64,000 bases of DNA from Gracilibacillus salitolerans (GCF_009650095.1 NZ_CP045915.1:1054001-1118000); one strand, 5' to 3'. Counted from the stretch's first letter, positions 34,924 to 45,271 are shown. Notes: generated by a model not told the origin, from the sequence alone. A program made the numbers and translations.

Positions 34924-37842
34924 GTGCGTATATTCAAAAGCAATATATTTCGTATTATTTTAGTCCTTATCATCTTTATTTCTTCAATATGGATCTATGA
35001 TTCTAGAAATAAAGCCAATCAGCATTATTCACAAGCCATTACGGACTTTGAAGCAGTAAACTCGGATAAAAGTGAGGCAAGTTATGATAACTATCTAGAA
35101 AACTATTCGACTGAGAGTAAACCTGATCAAGTGATACGAATAGAAGGTGAGGATTTTGTAGAAGCAGATGTCAATGATTTTAAAGTGATGGATGATTTTA
35201 ATGGCTTAGATGGACCATCTATTTTTACTCCAGAACAAGGTTCCATATCATGGGAAGTGAATATTGAAGATGCTGGCTTGTATAATATACGGATCCATTA
35301 TTACCCGATTGAAGGAAAGAGCTCAGCCATTCAACGAGAAATAAATATTAATAATGAATTACCATTTATGGGTGCTGATTATGTCCTTTTTGATCGTATT
35401 TGGGTAGATCGGGATGAGGAAATACTACGAGATGAAAATGATAATGAAATTCGTCCGAGACAAGCAGAACAGCCTGAATGGGTTCTTGCATCATTTAAAG
35501 ATAGTGAAGGTTATTTTAATGAACCTTATCTTTTTTATTTTGAAGAAGGAACCCAAAGAATAACGTTAACTTCAAAACGAGAACCGATGGTCATTGATTA
35601 TATAGAGCTCTATCAAGATCCAGTAGCACCAACATATGAAGAAAAGAAGTCAGAGTATGAACAGAATGGGTTGAAATCAACAACTGATCAGTTCATTAAA
35701 GTCCAGGCAGAAGATGCTGTTAGAAAATCCTCAGCAACTTTATTTCCTTTAACAGATCGAACAAGTCCAACTGTTGAACCTTACCATGTATCGAAATTAC
35801 GGGTGAACGCGATCGGCGGACAAAATTGGAAAATGCCAGGCCAATGGATTGAATGGGAAGTCGAAGTAGAAGAGGAAGGCCTTTACCAAATTGCATTCAA
35901 AAGAAAGCAAGATTTATTAAGAGGGGTATATTCATCTCGAACACTAACGATAAATGGTGAAGTTCCTTTTCAAGAGATGAATGTTATCCGATTTAACTAC
36001 AACTTAGATTGGACGACAGATATATTAGGCAAATCAGATGATGCACCTTATTTATTTCATTTAAAAGAAGGGACCAACACGATTCGATTGAGTGTAACAT
36101 TAGGAGATATTTCTCCATTATTGAGAACTATTGAATCCAGTGTACTCGAACTTAATGAAATGTATCGGAAAATATTAATGATTACATCAAATACACCTGA
36201 TCCATTGAGAGATTATCAATTGGAAAAACGAATTCCAGACATGCTAGATGTTTTCGAAGAACAGGCTGAAATTATTAAAAGTGTAGCCGACCATTTAGAA
36301 ATGATAACAGGAGAACGTAGTGATAAAGTTGCTGTTATTCACTCTACTGTTAGCCAATTAGAGAAGATGGTTGCTAAGCCAGAAACAGTTGCACGTCAAC
36401 TGGACTCCTTCAAAATGAATGTTGGTGGGTTAGGTACATGGATACAAACTGTTCGTGAACAACCGATGACGTTAGATTATTTAATTATATCCTCTCCTAA
36501 TGTGGAAATGCCGAGGCCAAGTGCAACAACATTTGAAAAAGCAAAACATGAAGTTGGGGCTTTTTTTGCATCTTATTCTGAGGATTATGACAATATTGGC
36601 AGTACAAAAGATTATCGTAACGTTGATGAAGAAATCACTGTATGGGTGACAACAGGTCGTGACCAGGCTCAAATCTTAAAAGGAATGGCGGATGATTTGT
36701 TTACCCCTGACACTGGTATTTCAGTTAACGTTCGTCTCGTTCAACCTGATGTTCTTTTACCAGCCACGTTAGCAAATGAAGGTCCTGATGTTGCTTTAAA
36801 TTTGGGCGAAGATGTTCCCGTAAACTATGCGATGCGTAATGCTGCGCAAGATTTAACAATTTTTGACGACTATGAGGAAATTGTGACGCGTTTTCACGAA
36901 AGTGCCGTACTACCTTTTGCATTTAATGAAGGCGTTTATGCTCTACCTGAGCAACAAATGTTTCCGGTTATGTTTTATCGCTCAGATATCTTAAAAGAAT
37001 TAGAATTAGAGCCGCCAAAGACATGGGATGATGTGTATAACATTATTTCTGTCTTACAACGAAATAACTTAGAGTTTTATTTACCGATTGATGATCCAAT
37101 GGCGCAAAATCAAACATTGCTTGCTCCTAATCAAGCATTCGGTATGCTTCTTTATCAAAAAGATGGTGAATTTTATGCAGACGATGAAAAATCGACTGCT
37201 TTAGACGATGAAATCTCGATTGATGCCTTTAATCAATGGACACAATTTTATACCAACTATAAGTTTCCATTGATGGCTGACTTTCCGAACCGATTGAGAA
37301 TTGGAGAAATGCCTATCGGAATCGCTGATTATACAACCTATAATATGCTAACTGTTTTAGCCCCTGAAATAAGAGGATTATGGGAGTTTACGACAGTTCC
37401 AGGAACGGTACAAGAGAATGGAGCGATTGATCATACGGTACCAAGTACGAGTATCGCTTCTATGATGCTAGAAAACTCTGAGAATAAAGAAGCAGCATGG
37501 GCATTTTTAAAATGGTGGACGGAGAAAGAAATACAACTAACTTTTGGTCGGGAAATGGAGAGTATTTTAGGAGAGGCAGCACGTTATCCAACAGCTAATA
37601 TCGAAGCGTTAGCCGAATTACCATGGCCAGTTGAAGATTATCAAAATCTTGCAAGTCAGTGGCAATGGGTCCAAGGAGTTCCCCAAGTTCCAGGAGGCTA
37701 TTTTACGGGGAGACACCTTGATAATGCTTTTAGGCGTGTGGTTAATGCTAATGAAAATCCTCGAGAAGCTATACAAGACTACGCACGGTATATAAACGAT
37801 GAGATTGAAATTAAACGGAAAGAATTTGACTTACCTTACTAG
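34924..37842 (+). CDS. Membrane-anchored fusion of carbohydrate-binding-like domains and an ABC solute-binding domain
   Basis: 972 residues, more than twice a normal binding protein. A single N-terminal membrane span (IILVLIIFISSIWIY), no lipobox; two beta-sandwich segments each opening with a CBM6/35-like phrase (VIRIEGEDFVEADV near 70; FIKVQAEDAVRKSS near 258) and ending VIDYIELYQ or NTIRLSVTLGD; a helical linker (about 415-560) resembling coiled coil; and from about 568 a family 1 binding domain (EEITVWVTTGRDQAQILKGMADDLF ... WAFLKWWTEKE). It probably captures a polymer or long oligosaccharide at the membrane and hands it to the permeases that follow after 18 bases. The domain names are by pattern. 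Confidence 0.8.
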   Translation: MRIFKSNIFRIILVLIIFISSIWIYDSRNKANQHYSQAITDFEAVNSDKSEASYDNYLENYSTESKPDQVIRIEGEDFVEADVNDFKVMDDFNGLDGPSIFTPEQGSISWEVNIEDAGLYNIRIHYYPIEGKSSAIQREININNELPFMGADYVLFDRIWVDRDEEILRDENDNEIRPRQAEQPEWVLASFKDSEGYFNEPYLFYFEEGTQRITLTSKREPMVIDYIELYQDPVAPTYEEKKSEYEQNGLKSTTDQFIKVQAEDAVRKSSATLFPLTDRTSPTVEPYHVSKLRVNAIGGQNWKMPGQWIEWEVEVEEEGLYQIAFKRKQDLLRGVYSSRTLTINGEVPFQEMNVIRFNYNLDWTTDILGKSDDAPYLFHLKEGTNTIRLSVTLGDISPLLRTIESSVLELNEMYRKILMITSNTPDPLRDYQLEKRIPDMLDVFEEQAEIIKSVADHLEMITGERSDKVAVIHSTVSQLEKMVAKPETVARQLDSFKMNVGGLGTWIQTVREQPMTLDYLIISSPNVEMPRPSATTFEKAKHEVGAFFASYSEDYDNIGSTKDYRNVDEEITVWVTTGRDQAQILKGMADDLFTPDTGISVNVRLVQPDVLLPATLANEGPDVALNLGEDVPVNYAMRNAAQDLTIFDDYEEIVTRFHESAVLPFAFNEGVYALPEQQMFPVMFYRSDILKELELEPPKTWDDVYNIISVLQRNNLEFYLPIDDPMAQNQTLLAPNQAFGMLLYQKDGEFYADDEKSTALDDEISIDAFNQWTQFYTNYKFPLMADFPNRLRIGEMPIGIADYTTYNMLTVLAPEIRGLWEFTTVPGTVQENGAIDHTVPSTSIASMMLENSENKEAAWAFLKWWTEKEIQLTFGREMESILGEAARYPTANIEALAELPWPVEDYQNLASQWQWVQGVPQVPGGYFTGRHLDNAFRRVVNANENPREAIQDYARYINDEIEIKRKEFDLPY

Positions 37843-37860
37843 GATAGGAGGTGTGTATAA

Positions 37861-38841
37861 ATGAAAGCAAAGTCAATAGAACAACCCGTAAAGGACATTG
37901 TCTATCCGAAACAAGAAGTAGCTCGTAATTCAAATAGAAACAATAAGTGGCAACGTTTAAAGCGAGATATGAAGAAGGCTAAACACTATTATCTTTTGAT
38001 GGCACCTTTTATGGTTATTTTTCTATTGTTTACGATAGTGCCTGTTGTTGCCTCGTTTGTCTTAAGTTTTTTCTCCTTTAACATGTTAGAAATGCCGAAA
38101 TTTGTTGGCTGGGATAATTATTCGAGGTTGTTTCTAAGTGATGATGTATTTATGACAGCTTTGCGAAATACGCTTGTGTTTGCCGCCATTACCGGACCAC
38201 TAAGTTACATTGCCTGTTTTATTTTTGCTTGGATCATTAATGAGTTATCACCGAAGATTAGAGCTTTTATGACGGTTATCTTCTATGCCCCTTCCATTGC
38301 AGGGAACGTATTTTTTATTTGGTTAATCATTTTCTCAGGTGACGCTTATGGTTATTTAAATGGATTCTTAATGGAATTTGGGATTATTTTAGAATCGATT
38401 CAATGGTTAAGAGACGAACAATACGTTCTAGGAGTAGTTATACTAGTGCAGTTGTGGCTGAGCTTAGGAACAAGTTTCATCGCCTTTATTGCCGGTCTCC
38501 AAACTCTTGATAAGTCTTTAATTGAAGCAGGTGCAATTGATGGAATAAGAAACAGATGGCAAGAACTTTGGTATATCACCTTGCCATCGATGAAGCCACA
38601 GTTGTTATTCGGTGCTGTTATGCAAATCACTCAGTCATTTGCTGTTGCTGATATTTCCATTGCACTTGCAGGGTTTCCGAGTGTCAATTATGCAGCACAC
38701 ACGGTCGTTACACACTTAATGGATTACGGGACGATCCGTTTTGAAATGGGTTATGCTTCAGCGATAGCCACCGTCCTATTCCTATTAATGGTTGGTACAA
38801 ATATACTCGTTCAAAAACTACTGAGAAAGGTGGGAACATAG
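37861..38841 (+). CDS. Sugar ABC transporter permease, MalF type (first pair)
   Basis: 326 residues; a basic cytoplasmic tail of about 45 residues, six membrane segments (YYLLMAPFMVIFLLFTIVPV first) and the EAA loop LIEAGAIDGIRNRWQELWYI, where the usual Ala-Ala is Ala-Gly and IDGAS is IDGIR. ATAGGAGG precedes the ATG. It pairs with the next gene, which starts one base after its stop. Confidence 0.93.
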   Translation: MKAKSIEQPVKDIVYPKQEVARNSNRNNKWQRLKRDMKKAKHYYLLMAPFMVIFLLFTIVPVVASFVLSFFSFNMLEMPKFVGWDNYSRLFLSDDVFMTALRNTLVFAAITGPLSYIACFIFAWIINELSPKIRAFMTVIFYAPSIAGNVFFIWLIIFSGDAYGYLNGFLMEFGIILESIQWLRDEQYVLGVVILVQLWLSLGTSFIAFIAGLQTLDKSLIEAGAIDGIRNRWQELWYITLPSMKPQLLFGAVMQITQSFAVADISIALAGFPSVNYAAHTVVTHLMDYGTIRFEMGYASAIATVLFLLMVGTNILVQKLLRKVGT

Positions 38842-38842
38842 G

Positions 38843-39697
38843 ATGCGGCTATTTAACAAACGGCTCAACCGTTCATTACCAGTTACGACTTTATTATTCT
38901 TATTTTTAGCGGTTTTTGGAATGTTTATGGCATTACCACTTGTTTACGCAGTAAATAATGCTTTTAAACCGTTAGATGAGCTCTTTATTTTTCCACCAAG
39001 ATTTTTTGTCCGAAATCCAACCTTAGATAACTTTTATGATTTAGTAGCCGTAATGGGTGATTCATGGGTCCCTATTTCACGTTATTTCTTTAATACGATA
39101 CTGATTACCGTATTTGGTACGGGTGGTCACATTATATTTGCATCAATGGCTGCTTATCCATTAGCAAAATATAAATTTCCAGGTTCAAAAGTTATCTTTC
39201 AAATTGTTATTTTAGCTTTAATGTTCTCTCCTCATGTAACAGCAATTCCGAACTATTTGGTAATGTCAGGTCTAGGCTGGATTGATTCCTATCTATCGCT
39301 CATTATTCCAGCAATGGCATTCCCGTTAGGATTATTCTTAATGAAGCAGTTTATGGAACAAATTCCAGATGCCATGTTAGAGGCAGCCAAGATTGATGGT
39401 GCCAGTGAATTTCATATTTTTTGGAAAATAGTGATGCCTAACGTAAAGCCAGCATGGTTAACGTTACTCATTCTCCAATTTCCAATCCTTTGGGGGACAA
39501 ATGGTGGAAACTTTATTTATAGCGAAGAATTAAAAACGTTAAATTATGCGTTAGAACAAATTACTGAAGCAGGTATAGCTCGTGCAGGTGTTGGTGCAGC
39601 AGTTGCGCTGATTTTAATGAGTGTACCAATTATTCTATTTATTGTTTCCCAAAGTAAAGTAATAGAGACGATGTCAAGCTCAGGTATGAAGGATTAG
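38843..39697 (+). CDS. Sugar ABC transporter permease, MalG type (first pair)
   Basis: 284 residues with the EAA loop MLEAAKIDGASEFHIFWKIV near residue 180 and a typical six-span profile. Translational coupling to the partner gene is implied by the one-base gap. Confidence 0.94.
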   Translation: MRLFNKRLNRSLPVTTLLFLFLAVFGMFMALPLVYAVNNAFKPLDELFIFPPRFFVRNPTLDNFYDLVAVMGDSWVPISRYFFNTILITVFGTGGHIIFASMAAYPLAKYKFPGSKVIFQIVILALMFSPHVTAIPNYLVMSGLGWIDSYLSLIIPAMAFPLGLFLMKQFMEQIPDAMLEAAKIDGASEFHIFWKIVMPNVKPAWLTLLILQFPILWGTNGGNFIYSEELKTLNYALEQITEAGIARAGVGAAVALILMSVPIILFIVSQSKVIETMSSSGMKD

Positions 39698-39709
39698 AAG
39701 GGGGTTAAT

Positions 39710-41167
39710 ATGATGTTAATAAGATTAAGAAAAATATGTCTATCCCTTCTTGCTACTTTTGTTATCTATTCGACGTTTTGTTTAGATATGGTCACTGTTC
39801 AAGCAAGTGCAGATCAATCTTCATACAATTACTCATATTGGGAAGAAGCTGTACCAGCGCCTCCCGCCTACTTACCAACAATGGTTATAAATGGACATGA
39901 TCTTGGGATTGACACCTTTAATATACCGAATGATATTCATGTATCTTCTGAACATGATATTTATATAGCAGATACAGGTAATAACCAAGTTGTTATTTTA
40001 AATGAGGTGTTTGAGTATAAAAATACAATTGATTCCTTCACAAATGAAGGTGCACAGGAAACATTTTCGAGTCCTGAAGGTGTATATGTAACAAATGAAA
40101 ACCATGTCTACGTAGCAGATACAGGTAATAACCGTGTTGTTCATTTAGATGAAAAGTTTGATTTGGTCAAGATTATTGATGCTCCAGAGTCAGAAATGTT
40201 GTCCAATACATTTTCTTTTCGACCAAAAAAAGTAGCAGTAGATGATGCGGGCCGAACTTTTATTCTTTCAGAAGGCGTCTTTGATGGATTCATGGAGTTT
40301 TCGGTTGATGGTTATTTTACGACGTTTATAGGTGCGAATCGAGTGCAAGTTGACTCAATAGATTATTTATGGCGTCGATTTGCTACTCGTGAACAGCGAA
40401 GTCAAATGGTTATGTTTATTCCAACTGAATTTACTAGTTTAGACCTTGATGAAGATGGCTTTATATATGCAACGAATATAGATAATACAGATGACGTGAT
40501 TAAAAAAATTAATGCAAGAGGCGATGACATTTTAAGAAGGGAAGGCTATTTTGATCCAATCGGTGATATTGATTACGACAGGGATCAAGGACCTTCACGA
40601 CTAATTGATATTGCTGTTGCTGATCATGGAATTTATTCCGCATTAGATTCAACAAGAGGAAGAATTTTCACCTATAACAATGATGGATTCCTCATGTATG
40701 TTTTTGGAGGGTTAGGAAATAAAATGGGTGAATTCCATACTCCGATAGCTATAGACCGATTTGATGAATTTTTTCTTGTATTGGATCGAGAACTTGGGGA
40801 GATTACAGTCTTCCATTCAACAGCATATGGTAATTCAATTGATGAAGCGGTAAGGAGTTATGAACAAGGTGATGAAGAAAGAGCGCAAGCATTATATGAA
40901 GATATCACCAATATGAATATTAATTTAGAGTTTGCCTACACAGGTATTGGAAAAGCTCTGTTGCGTAAAGATGAATTCGAGGAAGCGATATATCATTTTG
41001 AACAGAGTCTTGATCAAGCAAATTATTCTAAAGCTTACCTACTATATCGGAATGAAGTATTACGTGAGAACTTCTCATTAATGATGGGCATTATCTTTTT
41101 AGTGATTGGCTTATCGATTGGTTTTTCTGTTTATCGGAAAAAATCAAAAAGAAAGAGGGTGTCTTAA
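39710..41167 (+). CDS. Extracytoplasmic NHL-repeat protein with TPR-like segment and C-terminal membrane anchor
   Basis: 485 residues. Signal peptide (LSLLATFVIYSTFCLDMVTVQA), then NHL beta-propeller repeats (IYIADTGNNQVVIL, VYVADTGNNRVVHL, SRLIDIAVADHGIYSAL) to about residue 375, a TPR-like pair of helices (SYEQGDEERAQALYEDI; EEAIYHFEQSLDQANYSKA), and a C-terminal membrane span (LMMGIIFLVIGLSIGFSVY) with a basic tail. It would expose a binding propeller on the outside. It is tightly packed between a permease and a Yip1 protein, so it is likely a structural partner of the transporter. Molecular role unknown. Confidence 0.82.
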   Translation: MMLIRLRKICLSLLATFVIYSTFCLDMVTVQASADQSSYNYSYWEEAVPAPPAYLPTMVINGHDLGIDTFNIPNDIHVSSEHDIYIADTGNNQVVILNEVFEYKNTIDSFTNEGAQETFSSPEGVYVTNENHVYVADTGNNRVVHLDEKFDLVKIIDAPESEMLSNTFSFRPKKVAVDDAGRTFILSEGVFDGFMEFSVDGYFTTFIGANRVQVDSIDYLWRRFATREQRSQMVMFIPTEFTSLDLDEDGFIYATNIDNTDDVIKKINARGDDILRREGYFDPIGDIDYDRDQGPSRLIDIAVADHGIYSALDSTRGRIFTYNNDGFLMYVFGGLGNKMGEFHTPIAIDRFDEFFLVLDRELGEITVFHSTAYGNSIDEAVRSYEQGDEERAQALYEDITNMNINLEFAYTGIGKALLRKDEFEEAIYHFEQSLDQANYSKAYLLYRNEVLRENFSLMMGIIFLVIGLSIGFSVYRKKSKRKRVS

Positions 41168-41794
41168 ATGGAAAAAGAGATGATAAAAAACCCTTTTCAG
41201 TTAATAGTTCGTCCTTTTCAAAGTTTTTGGGAATTAAAATACGAATTAAATCGAAAAGAGAATATAATTCTGTCTTTCATCATTTTAATTGCCTTAATTA
41301 TTACCAATATATTAAGTAGTCAATACGCTGGCTTTGTCGTTAATATATACAATCCAAATGAAATGAACAGCATCATGGAAATCGTTTATGTAGTTGTTCC
41401 ACTATTATTCTGGTGTATAGCAAATTGGTCATTAACAACATTGATGGATGGAGAAGGAAAGTTTGTGGAAATTTTTATCGCAACATGCTTTGCGTTAACT
41501 CCACTAGTCATTATTAATTTTCCGTGGATACTACTTAGCAATTTTCTATCCCATCAAGAAGCGATGTTCTATTATTTATCACAAAGTTTTGCTGTCATTT
41601 GGTTTATCTTTCTAATTTATGTCGGGACGATGACCGTGCACCAGTATACACCAGGAAAGACAACAATAACGATATTTCTAATCATTATAGCCATGGGGTT
41701 TCTCGCCTTCTTAAGTTTACTGTTTTTTAGTTTGATACAACAAATAAGTTCATTTCTTATTACAATTTACCGAGAGTTTGTCTTAAGGTACTAA
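41168..41794 (+). CDS. Yip1-family membrane protein
   Basis: 208 residues, five hydrophobic spans. MIKNPFQLIVRPFQSFWELKYE followed by NIILSFIILIALIITNILSS is the bacterial Yip1-domain pattern. It starts immediately after the NHL gene's stop. The bacterial family has no established role; constant pairing with NHL and DUF5696 genes next to CUT1 permeases points to a membrane platform. Confidence 0.8.
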   Translation: MEKEMIKNPFQLIVRPFQSFWELKYELNRKENIILSFIILIALIITNILSSQYAGFVVNIYNPNEMNSIMEIVYVVVPLLFWCIANWSLTTLMDGEGKFVEIFIATCFALTPLVIINFPWILLSNFLSHQEAMFYYLSQSFAVIWFIFLIYVGTMTVHQYTPGKTTITIFLIIIAMGFLAFLSLLFFSLIQQISSFLITIYREFVLRY

Positions 41795-41810
41795 GGGGGG
41801 AGAGTCAAAA

Positions 41811-44360
41811 ATGAGCAAAGTCATAATGAGAAGCCTACTTGCTTTGTTTCTAGTGCCGATCCTAATATCTGGCTGTTCTAATACGAATACGGCTGATGTA
41901 GATGAAGTAGATTTATCAGATATGGAAGTGACGCAAGACCAGCCTATAAAGGCAGCTTTTGATGATCGTCGATTAAAAGGGATGATTGGAATTGCTGAGA
42001 ATGATTATTTACAGCTATTTGTAGATAAAGAGACAGCTAGTATTGCCGTTATCAATAAACAAAATGATGAAATTTGGTACAGTAATCCACCGGATAGAGA
42101 CAAGGATCCGATTGTATCTGGTATTAATAGTGATATTTTGTCTTCACAAATGCAATTAAGTTTCTATAATAATTTTGGCCAAAGTAGTAATATGAATTCC
42201 TATTCGGACAGTGTTGTTTATGAGCAATTTAGCATTGAGCCGATTGAAGATGGAGCTAAAGTTCGTTATCAATTTGGAACAAATGAACGTACAGCGGCTG
42301 ATTTACCATTGATGTTAAGCAAAGAGAGATTCGAAGAATTATCTGGTCAACTTGATGGAACAGGACAACGAGCATTAATGATTGCCTATCGAGAGAATGC
42401 AGAGACTGGAATATATGAAAGAAACGATGGAGCATTAACAGGTATGCAGTTAGAACGTGCTTTTCAAGCTTTTGAAGATGCAGGCTATACCGAGGAAGAT
42501 CTTGAAGAAGATAGGAATGAATTAAACTTTACTCAAGAAAGTGAAAATAATCGTGTTTTTATTGCCGCTGTTGAATATGAGCTTGAAGATGATAGTTTAC
42601 TAGTTAAAGTTCCTACAGAGGAGATTTATTATACACCTGACTTTCCGATTCATAGTATCTCATTTTTAAGATACTTTGGGGCGGCTGGGACAGAAGAAAC
42701 AGGCTCTATCTTCGTTCCTGATGGATCTGGTTCATTAATCCATTTCAACAATGGTAAGACAAATGTACCTTCTTACCAACAGTCGGTTTATGGTCAAGAC
42801 TTAGCACTACTTGAGTCCAATGATGCGAGAACAAATGAAGTAATTAGACTTCCTGTTTTTGGTTTGATAAAAGAGGAATCAGCGATGCTAGCAATTATTG
42901 AGGAAGGTGCAGCAAGTGCAACAATTAGAGCTGATGTAAGTGGCAGACTGAATAGTTATAATTTCGTATATCCTAGCTTTACAGTAATTAATAAGGATGA
43001 TGTCTCTTTACAGGCAGAGGACCAAGAACGTTCTTTACCTAGATTTCAAGAAGAAAAAATGAAATCGGATTTTTCCGTTAGGTATGTATTTTTAAGCGAT
43101 AACGATGCTAACTATAGTGGAATGGCGCGTTACTACCAAAATTACTTAGTAGAAAACGATCTAATTAGAAGTAATCAGCAGTCAGAACAATTAGATGATA
43201 TTCCGTTTTATGTTCAACTCGTAGGAAGTGTTAATAAGCAACAACATTTTGCGGGTGTTCCTTATCAAGCATTACAACCATTAACGACGTTTGAGCAAGC
43301 AGAACATATTTTTGAGGAATTGACGGCTCGTGATGTAAACAATTTAAAGGTAAATTATATTGGTTGGTTTAATAAAGGTATGAACCATAGTGTTCCGTCC
43401 AAGGTTCGTGTGGATCGAGCTATTGGTGGTGAAAAAGGATTTAAAAACTTTATAGATTATGCTGAGGAACAAGGTATTCGTGTCTTTCCTGAAACGGCAT
43501 TATTACAAGTTCATAATGATTCAGGTTTTAAGTCTCGAACAGAAGCCTCTCGTACGTTAACAAATTTACCAGCATCAACTTATCCGATTAACCGAGCATT
43601 AAATAAAAGAGACCGATCAAAAGATCCGCAATATTCGTTATCACCAAGATATGTGGAAGAATATACAAGCCAGTTTGTAGAAGAACTTATTCCGTTTGAT
43701 ACAACAGGTGTAACGTTAAGAGATTTGGCTGATGTCTTAAATAGTGATTTTAGAAGGAATGAGCAAATAGATCGTATTGAGTCTGAAGAAATATCCGTTC
43801 ATGCTTTAGAAATGCTCTATGAGAAAGATTTAGAGATGATGGCACATGGCGGTAATTTATATTCATTACCGTATTTAACGGATGTAATCAATGTACCACT
43901 TGGTCATACAGGTTTTAAAATTCAAGATGAAGCGATCCCATTCTATCAAATGGTCTTACGTGGCTATGTTGATTATGCTTCAACGCCTTTTAATTTATCG
44001 ACTTATTTAAATGATCAAGATTATATATTAAACGTACTTGAATACGGGTCCAATATAAACTTTCAATGGATTTATGAATCGAATGATGAATTAAAAAATA
44101 CGAGCTTTGATCATTTATATGCTGTTAATTATGAACGTTGGGTCGATCAAGCAACAGAAATTTATCATGAAGTTAATGAGGTGCTTAGGCAAACAAAAGG
44201 TGAAACGATTCGTTCACATGAAAGCCTAGAAGAAAATGTTTATAAAACTACTTATAATAATGATTTCTACATCATCGTAAATTATGGTCTAGAGCCAGTT
44301 ACAATCGATGGTTATACGGTTGAACCTCAAAGTTATTTAACGGGAGGTGAAGATGGATGA
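41811..44360 (+). CDS. Large DUF5696-type surface lipoprotein
   Basis: 849 residues. Lipobox LISGC near residue 22. The first ~400 residues look like beta-sandwich (SIAVINKQNDEIWYSNPP; IFVPDGSGSLIHFNNGK). From about 460 a region with barrel-like strand-helix alternation (VNNLKVNYIGWFNKGM; KNFIDYAEEQGIRVFPETALL; VTLRDLADVLNSDF) resembles glycoside-hydrolase TIM barrels with a preceding sandwich domain, so a surface glycosidase is possible; no catalytic pair is proved. AGGGGGGAG lies before the ATG and its stop overlaps the next permease start by four bases. Confidence 0.78.
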   Translation: MSKVIMRSLLALFLVPILISGCSNTNTADVDEVDLSDMEVTQDQPIKAAFDDRRLKGMIGIAENDYLQLFVDKETASIAVINKQNDEIWYSNPPDRDKDPIVSGINSDILSSQMQLSFYNNFGQSSNMNSYSDSVVYEQFSIEPIEDGAKVRYQFGTNERTAADLPLMLSKERFEELSGQLDGTGQRALMIAYRENAETGIYERNDGALTGMQLERAFQAFEDAGYTEEDLEEDRNELNFTQESENNRVFIAAVEYELEDDSLLVKVPTEEIYYTPDFPIHSISFLRYFGAAGTEETGSIFVPDGSGSLIHFNNGKTNVPSYQQSVYGQDLALLESNDARTNEVIRLPVFGLIKEESAMLAIIEEGAASATIRADVSGRLNSYNFVYPSFTVINKDDVSLQAEDQERSLPRFQEEKMKSDFSVRYVFLSDNDANYSGMARYYQNYLVENDLIRSNQQSEQLDDIPFYVQLVGSVNKQQHFAGVPYQALQPLTTFEQAEHIFEELTARDVNNLKVNYIGWFNKGMNHSVPSKVRVDRAIGGEKGFKNFIDYAEEQGIRVFPETALLQVHNDSGFKSRTEASRTLTNLPASTYPINRALNKRDRSKDPQYSLSPRYVEEYTSQFVEELIPFDTTGVTLRDLADVLNSDFRRNEQIDRIESEEISVHALEMLYEKDLEMMAHGGNLYSLPYLTDVINVPLGHTGFKIQDEAIPFYQMVLRGYVDYASTPFNLSTYLNDQDYILNVLEYGSNINFQWIYESNDELKNTSFDHLYAVNYERWVDQATEIYHEVNEVLRQTKGETIRSHESLEENVYKTTYNNDFYIIVNYGLEPVTIDGYTVEPQSYLTGGEDG

Positions 44361-45271
44361 AAATCACGAGCAAATTAACAAAATCATTACAGTCATACGA
44401 AGGTCAAAAGGCATTTTGGGGATTTATATTTGTTTCACCATGGTTGTTAGGGTTTGTGTTTTTTTTCCTAGTTCCATTACTCACGTCTCTTCGATATAGT
44501 TTTAGCAAAGTAGAGGCGAGTTCTTCAGGTATCCAAACAACCTTTGTTGGACTCTCTAATTATATGGAAGCGATTCTTGTTAATCCGAATTTTAATAGGC
44601 AATTAATAGAATCTATTTTAGATATTGTTATTGATGTTCCTCTAATATTGATCTTTAGCTTGTTTGTATCTGTAATCTTAAATCAGCAATTTCTCGGTCG
44701 CTCTGTTGCACGTTCCATCTTCTTTCTCCCTGTTATCTTAGCTTCAGGCGTCATTATTAATTTAGAGGCAGAAAGTCTTGTGCAAGCAATTAATCAGCAA
44801 CAAGCTACAAGTGGAGGATTATCGAATGCATTAGGATCGTTTGAATTAGCAAGAATTATGCTGGGAGCCGGTGTTAATCCAACAATCGTAGAGTATCTAA
44901 CAGGATCAGTAGGGCGAATATATGAAATTGTACGACTTTCTGGTGTCCAGATTTTAATTTTCTTAGCAGGTATTCAAACTATTTCACCATCTGTTTATGA
45001 AGCGGCAAAAACGGAAGGTGCAACAGGTTATGAAGCATTCTGGAAAATCACATTACCAATGGTTAGTCCGCTCATTCTTGTAAATCTTGTTTATACCATC
45101 ATAGATTCATTTGCTAGAAGTCCAGTGACAGATTTGATTTTGGAAACTGGCTTTGATGCCTTCAACTTTGGTCTAAGTTCTGCGATGGCATGGGTCTACT
45201 TTATCTCCATTATGTTGATATTAGGCGTTAGCTCCTATATCATTTCGAAAAAAGTTTTCTATCAAGAATAA
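44357..45271 (+). CDS. Sugar ABC transporter permease, MalF type (second pair)
   Basis: 304 residues, opening FWGFIFVSPWLLGFVFFFLVP. The EAA loop (VYEAAKTEGATGYEAFWKI) is near residue 213; TEGAT replaces the common IDGAS. The extracellular loop before it is longer than usual (QQATSGGLSNALGSFELARI). It overlaps the DUF5696 gene, so that protein and this channel are made together. Confidence 0.92.
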   Translation: MKITSKLTKSLQSYEGQKAFWGFIFVSPWLLGFVFFFLVPLLTSLRYSFSKVEASSSGIQTTFVGLSNYMEAILVNPNFNRQLIESILDIVIDVPLILIFSLFVSVILNQQFLGRSVARSIFFLPVILASGVIINLEAESLVQAINQQQATSGGLSNALGSFELARIMLGAGVNPTIVEYLTGSVGRIYEIVRLSGVQILIFLAGIQTISPSVYEAAKTEGATGYEAFWKITLPMVSPLILVNLVYTIIDSFARSPVTDLILETGFDAFNFGLSSAMAWVYFISIMLILGVSSYIISKKVFYQE

